Source: Streptomyces sp. NBC_00414 (GTDB lineage Bacteria > Actinomycetota > Actinomycetes > Streptomycetales > Streptomycetaceae). Taken from it: DNA of 64,000 nucleotides. Each line of letters begins with the position of its first letter. Position 1 is the first letter of the stretch. Position numbers and translations under genes: made by a program. The notes under the pieces are model-generated. The model saw nothing but the letters and a program-made list of their open reading frames with translations, did no database searches and was not told where the DNA came from. The stretch covers positions 868,001 to 932,000 of the forward strand of contig NZ_CP107935.1 of NCBI RefSeq assembly GCF_036038375.1, in the 5' to 3' direction. Below, one piece after another: positions 7,721-15,315 of the stretch.

Positions 7721-8920
7721 CTAGTCGAAGAGGTCAGGGTCCGTGCGGGAGATCTGGTCGAAGAGGGGCTGGAACTGGAACCAGCCAGCCAGATCGAAGC
7801 CCACCTGCCCGTAGGTGAACTTGGCCTCTTCGTGCGGGATCTGGATCGTCGGTCCCGCCGCCTTGGCGGCGAGCTGGGCCTGGGCCGATCGTTCCATGGT
7901 GATGAACCAGTACGCGGCGGCGTCGACCGAGCCCGCCGCGGTGAGCAGTCCGTGGTTCCGCAGGATGACCGCCTTGTGGCCGCCGAGCGCCTCGGCGATA
8001 CGCCGGCCCTCCGCGGGGTCGTCGGCCACACCCGAGTAGTTCTCGTAGCAGCCGTGGTCCTCGTAGAACGCGCAGGCGTCCTGGGTGAGCGGTTCGAGCC
8101 GCTGGCCCGTCGCCGACAGGGCCTTGCCGTACACGGAGTGGCTGTGGGCGGCGCCGACCGCGTCGGGTCGTGCCGCGTGGACGGCCGCGTGGATGGCGAA
8201 GGCGGCCCGGTTCACCCGGTGACGGCCCTGGACGACCTCACCCTGGTGGTTGACGAGCAGCAGGTCACTGACCTTCACGTGCTTGAAGGACACACCGAAC
8301 GGGTTGACCCAGAAGTGATCCGGGAACTCCGGGTCGCGTGCGGTGATGTGTCCGGCGACGCCTTCCTCGAACCCGAACCGGCCGAAGAGGCGCAGTGCGC
8401 CGGCCAGCCGTTCCTTGCGATGGCGTCGCTCGACGGCCGGATCGGTGAACGGGGTGGGAAGCCGGAAGATCAGTTCTTCTTCCGGGATCGGCACCAGGTC
8501 CTGCCGGCTCAGCGGGTCGGCGACGGGATCGTTCGCCCTCGCTGCTGCCCTGCTCGCTCCCTGCGTCGCAGCGCTCACCGCGAGGTGCCGGTCGGGCACC
8601 CGCAAGGCGGCCAGCGGGACGTGGTGCTGGCCGGCGTGGATGTCCCGGTCCCGGAGACCGGCCTGCGGGACGGGACGCGGGAAGGAGATCTTCACGACGT
8701 TCAGTGCGGGGATCCGGAAGATCTGGACCTGCGCCGCGTCCACCCGGTACAGGTCGGCGACGACTGCCTCGTCGAGGAAGGACTCGTCGGCCGCGATGGC
8801 GTATCCGGCGCCGTCCTTCATGAACGTTTCCATGGTGACCCAGAAGGGGCCGGCGTTCTTGGAGCGGATCTCGGTCGCGTAGTCACCGAGCGTGGGCGGA
8901 AGGTTGGGGTGCTCAGGCAC
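7721..8920 (-). CDS. DUF4387 - class II aldolase/adducin fusion protein
   Basis: 399 residues with two modules. Residues about 8-109 match the DUF4387 family (EIRSKNAGPFWVT, ISFPRPVPQ, DRDIHAGQHHVPLAAL), usually a free-standing protein of about 105 residues encoded beside DUF1446/AtuA-like proteins. After a roughly 45-residue linker, residues about 165-390 form a class II aldolase/adducin domain with metal ligands His259 and His261 (AHSHSVYG) and His323 (RNHGLL). The frame is continuous across the junction. It overlaps the upstream DUF1446 gene by 8 bp and is the last gene of the importer operon. The aldolase part would cleave or decarboxylate a hydroxylated acid; the role of DUF4387 is not established. 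Confidence 0.85.
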   Translation of the reverse strand: MPEHPNLPPTLGDYATEIRSKNAGPFWVTMETFMKDGAGYAIAADESFLDEAVVADLYRVDAAQVQIFRIPALNVVKISFPRPVPQAGLRDRDIHAGQHHVPLAALRVPDRHLAVSAATQGASRAAARANDPVADPLSRQDLVPIPEEELIFRLPTPFTDPAVERRHRKERLAGALRLFGRFGFEEGVAGHITARDPEFPDHFWVNPFGVSFKHVKVSDLLLVNHQGEVVQGRHRVNRAAFAIHAAVHAARPDAVGAAHSHSVYGKALSATGQRLEPLTQDACAFYEDHGCYENYSGVADDPAEGRRIAEALGGHKAVILRNHGLLTAAGSVDAAAYWFITMERSAQAQLAAKAAGPTIQIPHEEAKFTYGQVGFDLAGWFQFQPLFDQISRTDPDLFD

Positions 8921-10304
8921 GGGAGACCTCGCGGGAGTGATGGGTGCGGAACATGCCGGTGGGTGAGTCGACGTCGACGACGTGGTTGAGGACGAACGCG
9001 TAGGCCGCCCCGCGTTGGGTCTCCGCCGGTGAGGTGGCGAAGGCGAAGCTGGGCAGGTACTCCATCTCCGGCAGGGGGAGGTGCAGCATGAGGGGGTTGG
9101 CGACCTTGGCGATCGCTGTCGCGGTGGCCTGCGAGGGCGCGTTGACGAGGAGCATCACGCCGACCTCCCGGGGTGCGCCGGAGTCGGGGTCGATGTCTTC
9201 GAGAATGGCGTTGTGGCCGTAGAGGCGGATGTCCAGGCCGTAGTCGTCGTCGGTCAGTCCGAGGGTCTGGCTGACGCGCTCGGTGAGAATGACGCGCAGC
9301 AGTGCGGCCCAGCGGTCGATGTTGGCGACGATGTAGGGGTCGCGGATGCCGGAGAACGAAACGGTCTCGTAGCCGGTGACCCGGGCGCCTTCGAGTTTGA
9401 TGGTGTGCTGCTCGGCGGGCTCGAAGCGGGATCCCTCGACGCGTACGCGGCGCTCGTCGAGTGCTGTGTAGGTGGCGTCGGAGACGTCCAGGGTGCCTGC
9501 CGGTTCACGCATCCGGTAGGGGTTGGCGGTCTCGTACAGCATGTGTGCCGCCACCGAGATCGGGGTGCAGGCGTTGGCCGGATCGAGGGGCTCTATGACG
9601 AAGCCGCTGTGGTCGATGGTGGCGAAGACACCTCCGGCCCGTGGGTCGGTGGTGCACTGCCCGCCGCATTCGACGATCTTGGCGGCGTGCCAGGCGGGTC
9701 CGGCCGGCATCCCCAGCATCAGGGGTACCGCGGCGGCCAGCGCGGTGTCGGTGGCCCTGCCCGCCAGGACGACCTGCGCGCCTGCCCGGATGGCGTCGAC
9801 GAAGGGTTCGTGGCCCATCATGCCGACGATGTGCGTGCAGCTTTCGAGCGTCTCCGGATCGAGGGGGCCGTGCGGGGCCAGGGGGTGGATCCGCCCGGCG
9901 TCGAGCTCCTCCTTGAGGAAGGTGGCTTCCTGCTCGCTGTAGATCCGGGCGACCTTGAGATCGAGGCCTTCCTCGGCCATGATCTGCTCCGCGATTCCGG
10001 CGATCCAGTCGACTCCGGAGTCGGTGCCGCTGGTGCCGCAGGAGCCCACGATGAGGGGGATGTCCGCGGTGGCGGCCGCCTTGAGGAGGATGCGCAGGTC
10101 GCGGCCGACCGCGGCGGCGGTGGTCTTCGCGACCCCGGCGCCGAGGTAGTGGGGGCCGGAGTCGGTGGAGCCGCCGTCGACCGCGATGACGTCGGGGCCG
10201 AGTGTCAGGCCGCGTTCGATGCTCTCCGGGGTGAAGCCGGCACCGAGCATGCCGGACGGTGTCAGGATTCCGACCCGCGCGACGGCGTCAGTGGACGGGG
10301 GCAT
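8913..10304 (-). CDS. DUF1446 / AtuA-like protein
   Basis: 463 residues resembling the acyclic-terpene-utilisation AtuA/DUF1446 family. It has an N-terminal GILTPSGMLGAGFTPES, GGSTDSGPHYLGAG, GSCGTSGTDSGVDW and a long C-terminal half. ATG 10304 is preceded by GAGGAG, and the longer frame to 10382 reads into the ATPase gene and looks artificial. It sits between the importer ATPase (overlap 17 bp) and the DUF4387-aldolase fusion (overlap 8 bp). DUF1446 and DUF4387 commonly occur together, as two parts of one uncharacterised enzyme system. A hydratase or dehydratase role on a carboxylic acid is a guess. Confidence 0.82.
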   Translation of the reverse strand: MPPSTDAVARVGILTPSGMLGAGFTPESIERGLTLGPDVIAVDGGSTDSGPHYLGAGVAKTTAAAVGRDLRILLKAAATADIPLIVGSCGTSGTDSGVDWIAGIAEQIMAEEGLDLKVARIYSEQEATFLKEELDAGRIHPLAPHGPLDPETLESCTHIVGMMGHEPFVDAIRAGAQVVLAGRATDTALAAAVPLMLGMPAGPAWHAAKIVECGGQCTTDPRAGGVFATIDHSGFVIEPLDPANACTPISVAAHMLYETANPYRMREPAGTLDVSDATYTALDERRVRVEGSRFEPAEQHTIKLEGARVTGYETVSFSGIRDPYIVANIDRWAALLRVILTERVSQTLGLTDDDYGLDIRLYGHNAILEDIDPDSGAPREVGVMLLVNAPSQATATAIAKVANPLMLHLPLPEMEYLPSFAFATSPAETQRGAAYAFVLNHVVDVDSPTGMFRTHHSREVSRA

Positions 10305-11403
10305 GATGGTTCTCCTCGTTGGAATCGGTGTCCTCGTGGAAGATGCGGATGTCTTCCGGCGGCAGGCTGACGGTGAGTTCACCGGCGGCGGCCGGGCGCG
10401 TGGTGGTCACGATGACCGGGGTGGCGCCGATGCGGAGGGTGTAGCGGTAGTGGTCGCCGAGGTAGGCCTGGTTGTCGACCTTCGCCGTCAATGTGCCGGG
10501 CGGGCGATTCGCATCGCCGGCGCCGCGGTGGATCCGGATGTTCTCCGGCCGGATACAGATCCGCACCGGGCCCAGGCGTCTGTCCGTGTGCGGCACCTTC
10601 AGCGGTTCGCCGACGCCGTCGACGCGGATCACCGCATGGGTGCCGTCCGCCTGGACCACCGTGGCGGCGAGGATGTCGGCGGTTCCGACGAAGTCGGCGA
10701 CGAACAGGTCGGCGGGGTGTTCGTAGATCTCGGTGGGGGTGCCGACCTGGCGTACCTTTCCCTGGTCCATGACGGCGACGCGGTCGCTGACGGACAGGGC
10801 CTCGTCCTGGTCGTGGGTCACGAAGACGGTGGTGACGCCGACCTGCGACTGGAGTGTCTTGAGCCACAGCCGGGACCGGTCGCGGAGTTTGGCGTCCAGG
10901 TTCGAGAAGGGTTCGTCCAGGAGCAGCATGTCGGGCGGGTGGGCCAGGGCCCGTGCCAGGGCGACCCGCTGCTGCTGGCCGCCGGACAGCTCGTGGGGGT
11001 AGCGGCCCGCGTGGGGGCCCAGTTCGACGAGTTCGAGTACTTCCCGTACGCGGCGGTCGCGTTCCGCCTTGGCGGTCTTGCGGAGCCTGAGCGGATAGCC
11101 CACGTTCTGCGCGACCGACATGTGCGGCCAGATGGCGTAGGACTGGAACACGACGCCGCAATTGCGGTGTTCGGGTTCGACGTTGACGCGCCCGTGGTCG
11201 AAGACGACTCGGTCACCGAAGGTGATGCTGCCGGAGTCGGGCCGGTGCAGGCCGGCGATCGACCACAGGGTGGTGGATTTACCGCAGCCGCTGGGCCCCA
11301 GCAGGGTGAATATCTCACCGTCCCGGACGGTGAGTGACACATCGTGCAGAGCGGTGTGCCGGGTGAACTGCTTGGTGATTCCGTTCAGATGAAGACTAGG
11401 CAC
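10288..11403 (-). CDS. ABC importer ATPase (FbpC/PotA-like)
   Basis: 371 residues. Walker A is GPSGCGKST, the signature is LSGGQQQR, Walker B ends in LLLDEP, and the H-loop is FVTHDQDEA. A C-terminal TOBE-type domain follows (CIRPENIRIH onward). This arrangement is typical of Fe3+, polyamine, sulfate or organic-acid importers. GTG 11403 overlaps the permease stop by 8 bp. It energises the fused permease encoded just upstream. The longer frame up to 11694 overlaps permease code and was not used. Confidence 0.93.
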   Translation of the reverse strand: MPSLHLNGITKQFTRHTALHDVSLTVRDGEIFTLLGPSGCGKSTTLWSIAGLHRPDSGSITFGDRVVFDHGRVNVEPEHRNCGVVFQSYAIWPHMSVAQNVGYPLRLRKTAKAERDRRVREVLELVELGPHAGRYPHELSGGQQQRVALARALAHPPDMLLLDEPFSNLDAKLRDRSRLWLKTLQSQVGVTTVFVTHDQDEALSVSDRVAVMDQGKVRQVGTPTEIYEHPADLFVADFVGTADILAATVVQADGTHAVIRVDGVGEPLKVPHTDRRLGPVRICIRPENIRIHRGAGDANRPPGTLTAKVDNQAYLGDHYRYTLRIGATPVIVTTTRPAAAGELTVSLPPEDIRIFHEDTDSNEENHHAPVH

Positions 11404-13138
11404 GAGGGAACACCCCCAACAGGGCGCGTCCCGCGCCCAGGACGACCAAGGTGATGACCATCTGGATGACTCCCAACGCGGCGACGGTCCCGCCGATACT
11501 TGTTGCCGCGAGTTGCAGCATGGTGAGGCCGAGTACGGGCGTTTCGTCGGTGACGAGGAAGACCGCCGGTTCGGCGTCGTTGAGCATGGCCACGAAAAGC
11601 AGCACGAACGAAGCGCCCATGGCGGGTGCGACGAGCCGGAGGACAATGGTTCGCATCGCCGTCCACCAGGTGGCACCGGATGTACGGGCGGCATTGTCGA
11701 GGTCGGCCCCTATCCCGGCGAGCGCCGGATAGAAGGCGCTGTAGCCGAGAGCGAGACTTCTGACGGCGAAGGCGATGCCTATGCCCCACAGGCTGGCGCG
11801 AATGGCCCCGGACCTGTCGAGGAGCGCGAAGCTCCAGAAGAACGCCATTCCGGTGATGAGCGCCGGCATCATGCGCGGCCAGAGCATGCCCTGCTGCAGG
11901 GAACCGCGGAAGCGGAAACGGGAGCGGTGCGCGATCACCGACAGAACCGCGATGGCGACGGTCGTCAGCGCTCCGCCGACGGCCGCGATGAGAAGGCTGT
12001 TGACGATCGAGTTGGTGTAGAGCGGGTTCTCGAACACGGCGGAGAAGTTGCTGAAGGTCAGCACACTCCACGGGGAGATGAAGGGCGACAGGATGGAGGT
12101 GAAGGCGGCCAGGACGACTCCGGCCAGCGGTACGACCACGAAGACGAGGAGGAAGAAGGTGATCGCGGCCGTGATGAACCAGCGTGCGGGGCCCAGCTTG
12201 AGTATGCGGACGCCGGTGGGTTTCCCGGTGGTCGTGGTGAAGCGGGCGGTGTCCCCCACGAGCCTGTTCCGGAGCACGAGGAGCCCGGAGACCGCGACGA
12301 GCAGGAACACCGCTCCCGCGGACACCAGCCCTTGCTGCGCTTCGTTGACCCAGTGGTCGTAGAGGTACGTCGAGATCAGACTGATCTTGTTCGAGAATCC
12401 CAGGATGAGCGGCAGCCCGAGGACTTCCATCGAGAGGGCGAAGACCAGCAGTGCCGCGTTCGTGATCGCGGGCCGCATCAGGGGCAGGCTGACGGAGAGC
12501 AGGCTGCGCAGGGGGCCGGCTCCCGCAGTTCGGGCGGCGTCCTCCAGGGACGGGTCGATGGCCAGCAGGGTGCCGCGGCACAGCAGGAAGACCGTGGGCG
12601 AGGCCACGCTCATCGCCACCATGGCCATGCCGGGAATGCTGTAGAGGTCGACCGGCATGCTGAGGAAGGTGTTGGTCTCCAGCCAGGAGGACGCGAATCC
12701 CGCCGGGGTCCACATGGCCGCCCAGCCGATGATGAGTACGAGTCCGGGCAGCGCGATGGGAACGAGCAGGAACGTCGTCAGTACGCGGCGGCCGGGAATG
12801 TCGGTGCGGGTGAGGAACAACGCGCACGTCACGCCGATCAGAATCGATCCGACGGTGTTGAGGGCGGCGAACAGTATCGAGTTGGTGACCGCGGTCCACC
12901 AACCGCTGTCGGTGAGCAGTTGGTGGAAGTTGTCCCAGGTCGGATGCCCGCCCGATTCGTAGAGCGGGGTCGACCACACCGCGGCGGCCACGACCGGGAC
13001 GACCGATCCGACGATGACCAGCAGCGCGAGTGCCCAGAGAACGTAGTGACTCGCGTTGGTCGAGAGCCACCGCCGTCGGGATCGTTCCTGAATCGGCGGG
13101 GTACGGGCCGGTGGCGGCCGGAGCTGCGTGGTGCTCAT
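11396..13138 (-). CDS. ABC importer permease, two fused transmembrane domains (FbpB-like)
   Basis: 580 residues with about 12 transmembrane helices in two halves. Each half carries a coupling-helix EAA-like motif (LEDAARTAGAGPLRS at about residue 200, and LDNAARTSGATWW in the second half). This is the FbpB/SfuB layout, where one polypeptide replaces a permease dimer. It starts inside the stop of the binding-protein gene (ATGA at 13135-13138) and overlaps the ATPase gene at its end, so the three importer genes form a coupled unit. An N-terminal cytoplasmic proline-rich stretch precedes helix 1. Confidence 0.92.
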   Translation of the reverse strand: MSTTQLRPPPARTPPIQERSRRRWLSTNASHYVLWALALLVIVGSVVPVVAAAVWSTPLYESGGHPTWDNFHQLLTDSGWWTAVTNSILFAALNTVGSILIGVTCALFLTRTDIPGRRVLTTFLLVPIALPGLVLIIGWAAMWTPAGFASSWLETNTFLSMPVDLYSIPGMAMVAMSVASPTVFLLCRGTLLAIDPSLEDAARTAGAGPLRSLLSVSLPLMRPAITNAALLVFALSMEVLGLPLILGFSNKISLISTYLYDHWVNEAQQGLVSAGAVFLLVAVSGLLVLRNRLVGDTARFTTTTGKPTGVRILKLGPARWFITAAITFFLLVFVVVPLAGVVLAAFTSILSPFISPWSVLTFSNFSAVFENPLYTNSIVNSLLIAAVGGALTTVAIAVLSVIAHRSRFRFRGSLQQGMLWPRMMPALITGMAFFWSFALLDRSGAIRASLWGIGIAFAVRSLALGYSAFYPALAGIGADLDNAARTSGATWWTAMRTIVLRLVAPAMGASFVLLFVAMLNDAEPAVFLVTDETPVLGLTMLQLAATSIGGTVAALGVIQMVITLVVLGAGRALLGVFPRA

Positions 13139-14256
13139 CGGCCGTACGCCTTCTTCCAACGATCGACGATCGCCGGCTTGTTCTTCACGATGTCCTTGGG
13201 ATAACCGCCGAGCATCATGTTGTCGGCGCCGACGACCTTTTCCACCGCCGGGAGCCCGTAGGCACACTTGACGCCGTCGCGGTACGGAGTGAATCCGCCC
13301 TCGCAGGCGGCTTCCTGGCCTTCGACCGACAGCAGGAAGTTCACGAAGACCTTCCCCGCGTCGGGCGACTTCGCCTTCTTCGTGACGGCGACGGCCCTCG
13401 GCAGAAGCGGCGTCCCGTCCGTGAGATACGTGTAGTTGAGGATCTTCGCCGCCTCCTCGCCCTCGATCAGCGCCCTGACCGATCCGGCCACGAAATACGT
13501 GGCCTGGTACTGCCCCTGGGCCAGTTTCTGCATCAGGTTGCCGTTGCCCGACTCGACGCCGGTGTTCGGGCCCAGGGCTTCGATGTTCTTCCACCCGGCG
13601 TCGCCGCGCTTGGTGGTGTAACTGCTCACGGCGCCGAAGGAATGGGGGTTGCTTATGTCCGTCGTCCCGATTTTCCCCTTGAGGGTCTTGGACAGCTTCG
13701 CGAGGCCCGCGAGGTCTTTGGGCTGCTTTTCCTTGGGAATGAGCGCGGTGTTGTACACGGCGACGAGCGGGTCCTCCGACATGGAGACCACACCGGGGGC
13801 GAGCCGCGCGTAAGCGGGGAGATGCCTGAGGTTGGGATCCTCGTAGTCGAGGACATCGCCCTTTCCGACGAACTTCAGCACCTCGACCGCGTCCGTGGCC
13901 ATCACGACGTCCGCGGTGCGCACACCGGTGGCGGATTCGGTGGCGTAACGCTGGAAGGTCTGCGTGTCGTTCATGTTCAGCACACGCACCTTGATGCCGG
14001 TGTACTTCGCCTCGAAGGCTTTGGTGAGCGGCGCCATCTGGTCGGCGTCCGCGTTCGTGTAGAGGAGGACCGAACCCTGCTTCTCGGCCCTGGCCACCGT
14101 CGCCGCGTCGAGCGGGGTGGCGGGCGCCGCCTTGCCCACATCGACCGTGGACGTGGGCGTTGCCGACCCGTCCGTGCCCGTGGAACCTCCGCACGCGGTG
14201 AGAACGACCGCGCAGGCGGCTGCCAGGGCGCAAGCTCTGGGGAGCGAGATCATCAT
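13135..14256 (-). CDS. ABC importer substrate-binding lipoprotein
   Basis: About 373 residues. There is a signal peptide with lipobox LTAC (the Cys about 21 residues from the start), then a Ser/Thr-rich linker and an extracellular solute-binding family 1 (Fe3+/putrescine/organic-acid type) fold (VLLYTNADADQM, VVMATDAVEVL, GEEAAKILNY). ATG 14256 and ATG 14253 are adjacent; GGAGG lies 4 or 7 nt upstream respectively. It is the first gene of the five-gene operon. Neighbouring hydroxy-acid enzymes suggest an organic acid ligand rather than iron, since I do not see the tyrosine-rich iron pocket pattern clearly. The mRNA leader appears to be about 160 nt. Confidence 0.9.
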   Translation of the reverse strand: MMISLPRACALAAACAVVLTACGGSTGTDGSATPTSTVDVGKAAPATPLDAATVARAEKQGSVLLYTNADADQMAPLTKAFEAKYTGIKVRVLNMNDTQTFQRYATESATGVRTADVVMATDAVEVLKFVGKGDVLDYEDPNLRHLPAYARLAPGVVSMSEDPLVAVYNTALIPKEKQPKDLAGLAKLSKTLKGKIGTTDISNPHSFGAVSSYTTKRGDAGWKNIEALGPNTGVESGNGNLMQKLAQGQYQATYFVAGSVRALIEGEEAAKILNYTYLTDGTPLLPRAVAVTKKAKSPDAGKVFVNFLLSVEGQEAACEGGFTPYRDGVKCAYGLPAVEKVVGADNMMLGGYPKDIVKNKPAIVDRWKKAYGR

Positions 14257-14267
14257 TGATCCTCCAC

Positions 14268-14293
14268 TATTTGCTATAGCACTAGTGCTGTAG
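14268..14293. promoter_or_regulatory. Second operator-like element just upstream of the binding-protein start
   Basis: TATTTGCTATAGCA (14268-14281) matches 13 of 14 bases of the promoter operator. It runs into a near-perfect 20-bp palindrome, 14274-14293, with core AGCACTAGTGCT. It lies within 40 bp of the ATG and next to the Shine-Dalgarno. It may be an auxiliary operator for looping or roadblock. Confidence 0.5.
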
Positions 14294-14422
14294 GAGAACG
14301 GGGTCACGTGTGTACGGGATGGGGTGGAGTCAGCGCGCCACGCAGGCGATATACAGGGCGACGTGCCGCAGCAGGACTGCGCGTGCGCGGCTTTCGACAG
14401 GAACTACGTCTCCCGCGAAAGA

Positions 14423-14449
14423 TGGTATTTGCTACAGCAGGATTGTCAA
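14423..14449 (-). promoter_or_regulatory. Promoter and embedded GntR operator of the ABC importer operon
   Basis: On the minus strand TTGACA (14449-14444) and TACCAT (14428-14423) are spaced by 16 nt. The spacer and -10 contain TGCTGTAGCAAATACCA (14439-14423), identical over 17 bp to the element in the promoter of the GntR gene at 19933-19949. The -35/-10 geometry is also identical. Repressor binding here would block RNA polymerase. Transcription would start near 14416, giving a leader of about 160 nt. Confidence 0.7.
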
Positions 14450-14510
14450 CCAGTTGAGCTGAACGAACGCGCTTGGAGCAGGAGCCCTTCCCGCAGGCCG
14501 GGCAGAAGTC

Positions 14511-15194
14511 TCAGGACGCTTCGGGCAGCTGGTCGACGAGGGGACTCACCGGCGTCCCGCCCGGCACCACGACACCGCTCTCGTAGGCGAAGGCGATGAG
14601 GTGACCGCGCCGGCGGACGCCGATCTTGGTGAACATGTTCGCTATGTGGGTCTTCACGGTGAGCGGGCTGATGCTGAGGGCGTCCGCGATCGAAGAGCTC
14701 TCCTGTCCGCCGGCCAGCATGGCGAGGATCTCCCGCTCCCGTCCGGACAGCGTCGGTGCCGTCGCGGGACTCGCTCCCCGGCGCTGGTGCGCCGTGACCA
14801 CGGGAGCGGTTCCCAGGACGACGACCAGGCCACCGCGGAGCACCGTCTCCATGGCCGCGACGAGTTGCGCCGCCGTGATGTCGGCGGCGAGGACTCCCGT
14901 CGCGCCGGCTCTCAGACACGCGTCGGACTCCTGGGCGTCGGGGACACCGAAGACGATCGTGCGGGCGGTCGCGGAAGCGGCGCCGACCATCTCCGTGAAC
15001 TCGCCGATGTCCTCGCACCGGATGCTGCGGTCGAGCAGAATCACGTCCGGCCCCGCGTCCGCCTGGAGCAGTTCACGCAGCCGGGTGCCGTCGGCGGCCT
15101 GCCCGACGACGGTCAGGCCATGACTCCGGCCGATGACCTCGGCCATGGCCGCGCGCACAAGTGTCGGGCCGCCGGCGAGAAATACCGTATTCAT
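14511..15194 (-). CDS. NarL/LuxR-type response regulator with degenerate receiver
   Basis: 227 residues with an N-terminal receiver domain and a C-terminal LuxR HTH (about 150-215, TLSGREREILAMLAGGQESSSIADAL). The receiver keeps Asp55 (ILLDRS). It lacks the acidic pair normally found near residues 7-8 (here FLAGGP), and the usual conserved Lys region reads GVLAADI. It is therefore probably not phosphorylated in the classical way. ATG 15194 has GAGAGG upstream. It follows the histidine-kinase gene on the same strand after a GC-rich 121-bp gap with CGGCCGTCG-type iterations, so it may be a third member of the two-component operon. Confidence 0.87.
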   Translation of the reverse strand: MNTVFLAGGPTLVRAAMAEVIGRSHGLTVVGQAADGTRLRELLQADAGPDVILLDRSIRCEDIGEFTEMVGAASATARTIVFGVPDAQESDACLRAGATGVLAADITAAQLVAAMETVLRGGLVVVLGTAPVVTAHQRRGASPATAPTLSGREREILAMLAGGQESSSIADALSISPLTVKTHIANMFTKIGVRRRGHLIAFAYESGVVVPGGTPVSPLVDQLPEAS

Positions 15195-15315
15195 GAGTGG
15201 CCTCTCTTCTCGGGCGGTTGCGGGTGTTCGCAGGCGGTTGCCGGTCTCGGGCGGCCGTCGCGGCCGTCGCGGCCTTCGCGGGCGGTCGCGGGTTTGTGAG
15301 TCCGTGACGGCCCGG

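Noticed and set aside
9081..10370. Plus-strand 429-residue open frame opposite the DUF1446 gene
   Set aside because: The minus-strand protein has family motifs and correct operon overlaps; the plus frame has none.
13135..14256. Iron-binding role for the FbpA-like lipoprotein
   Set aside because: Family resemblance exists, but operon partners are organic-acid enzymes and no iron-regulator site was seen. Kept as an alternative only.
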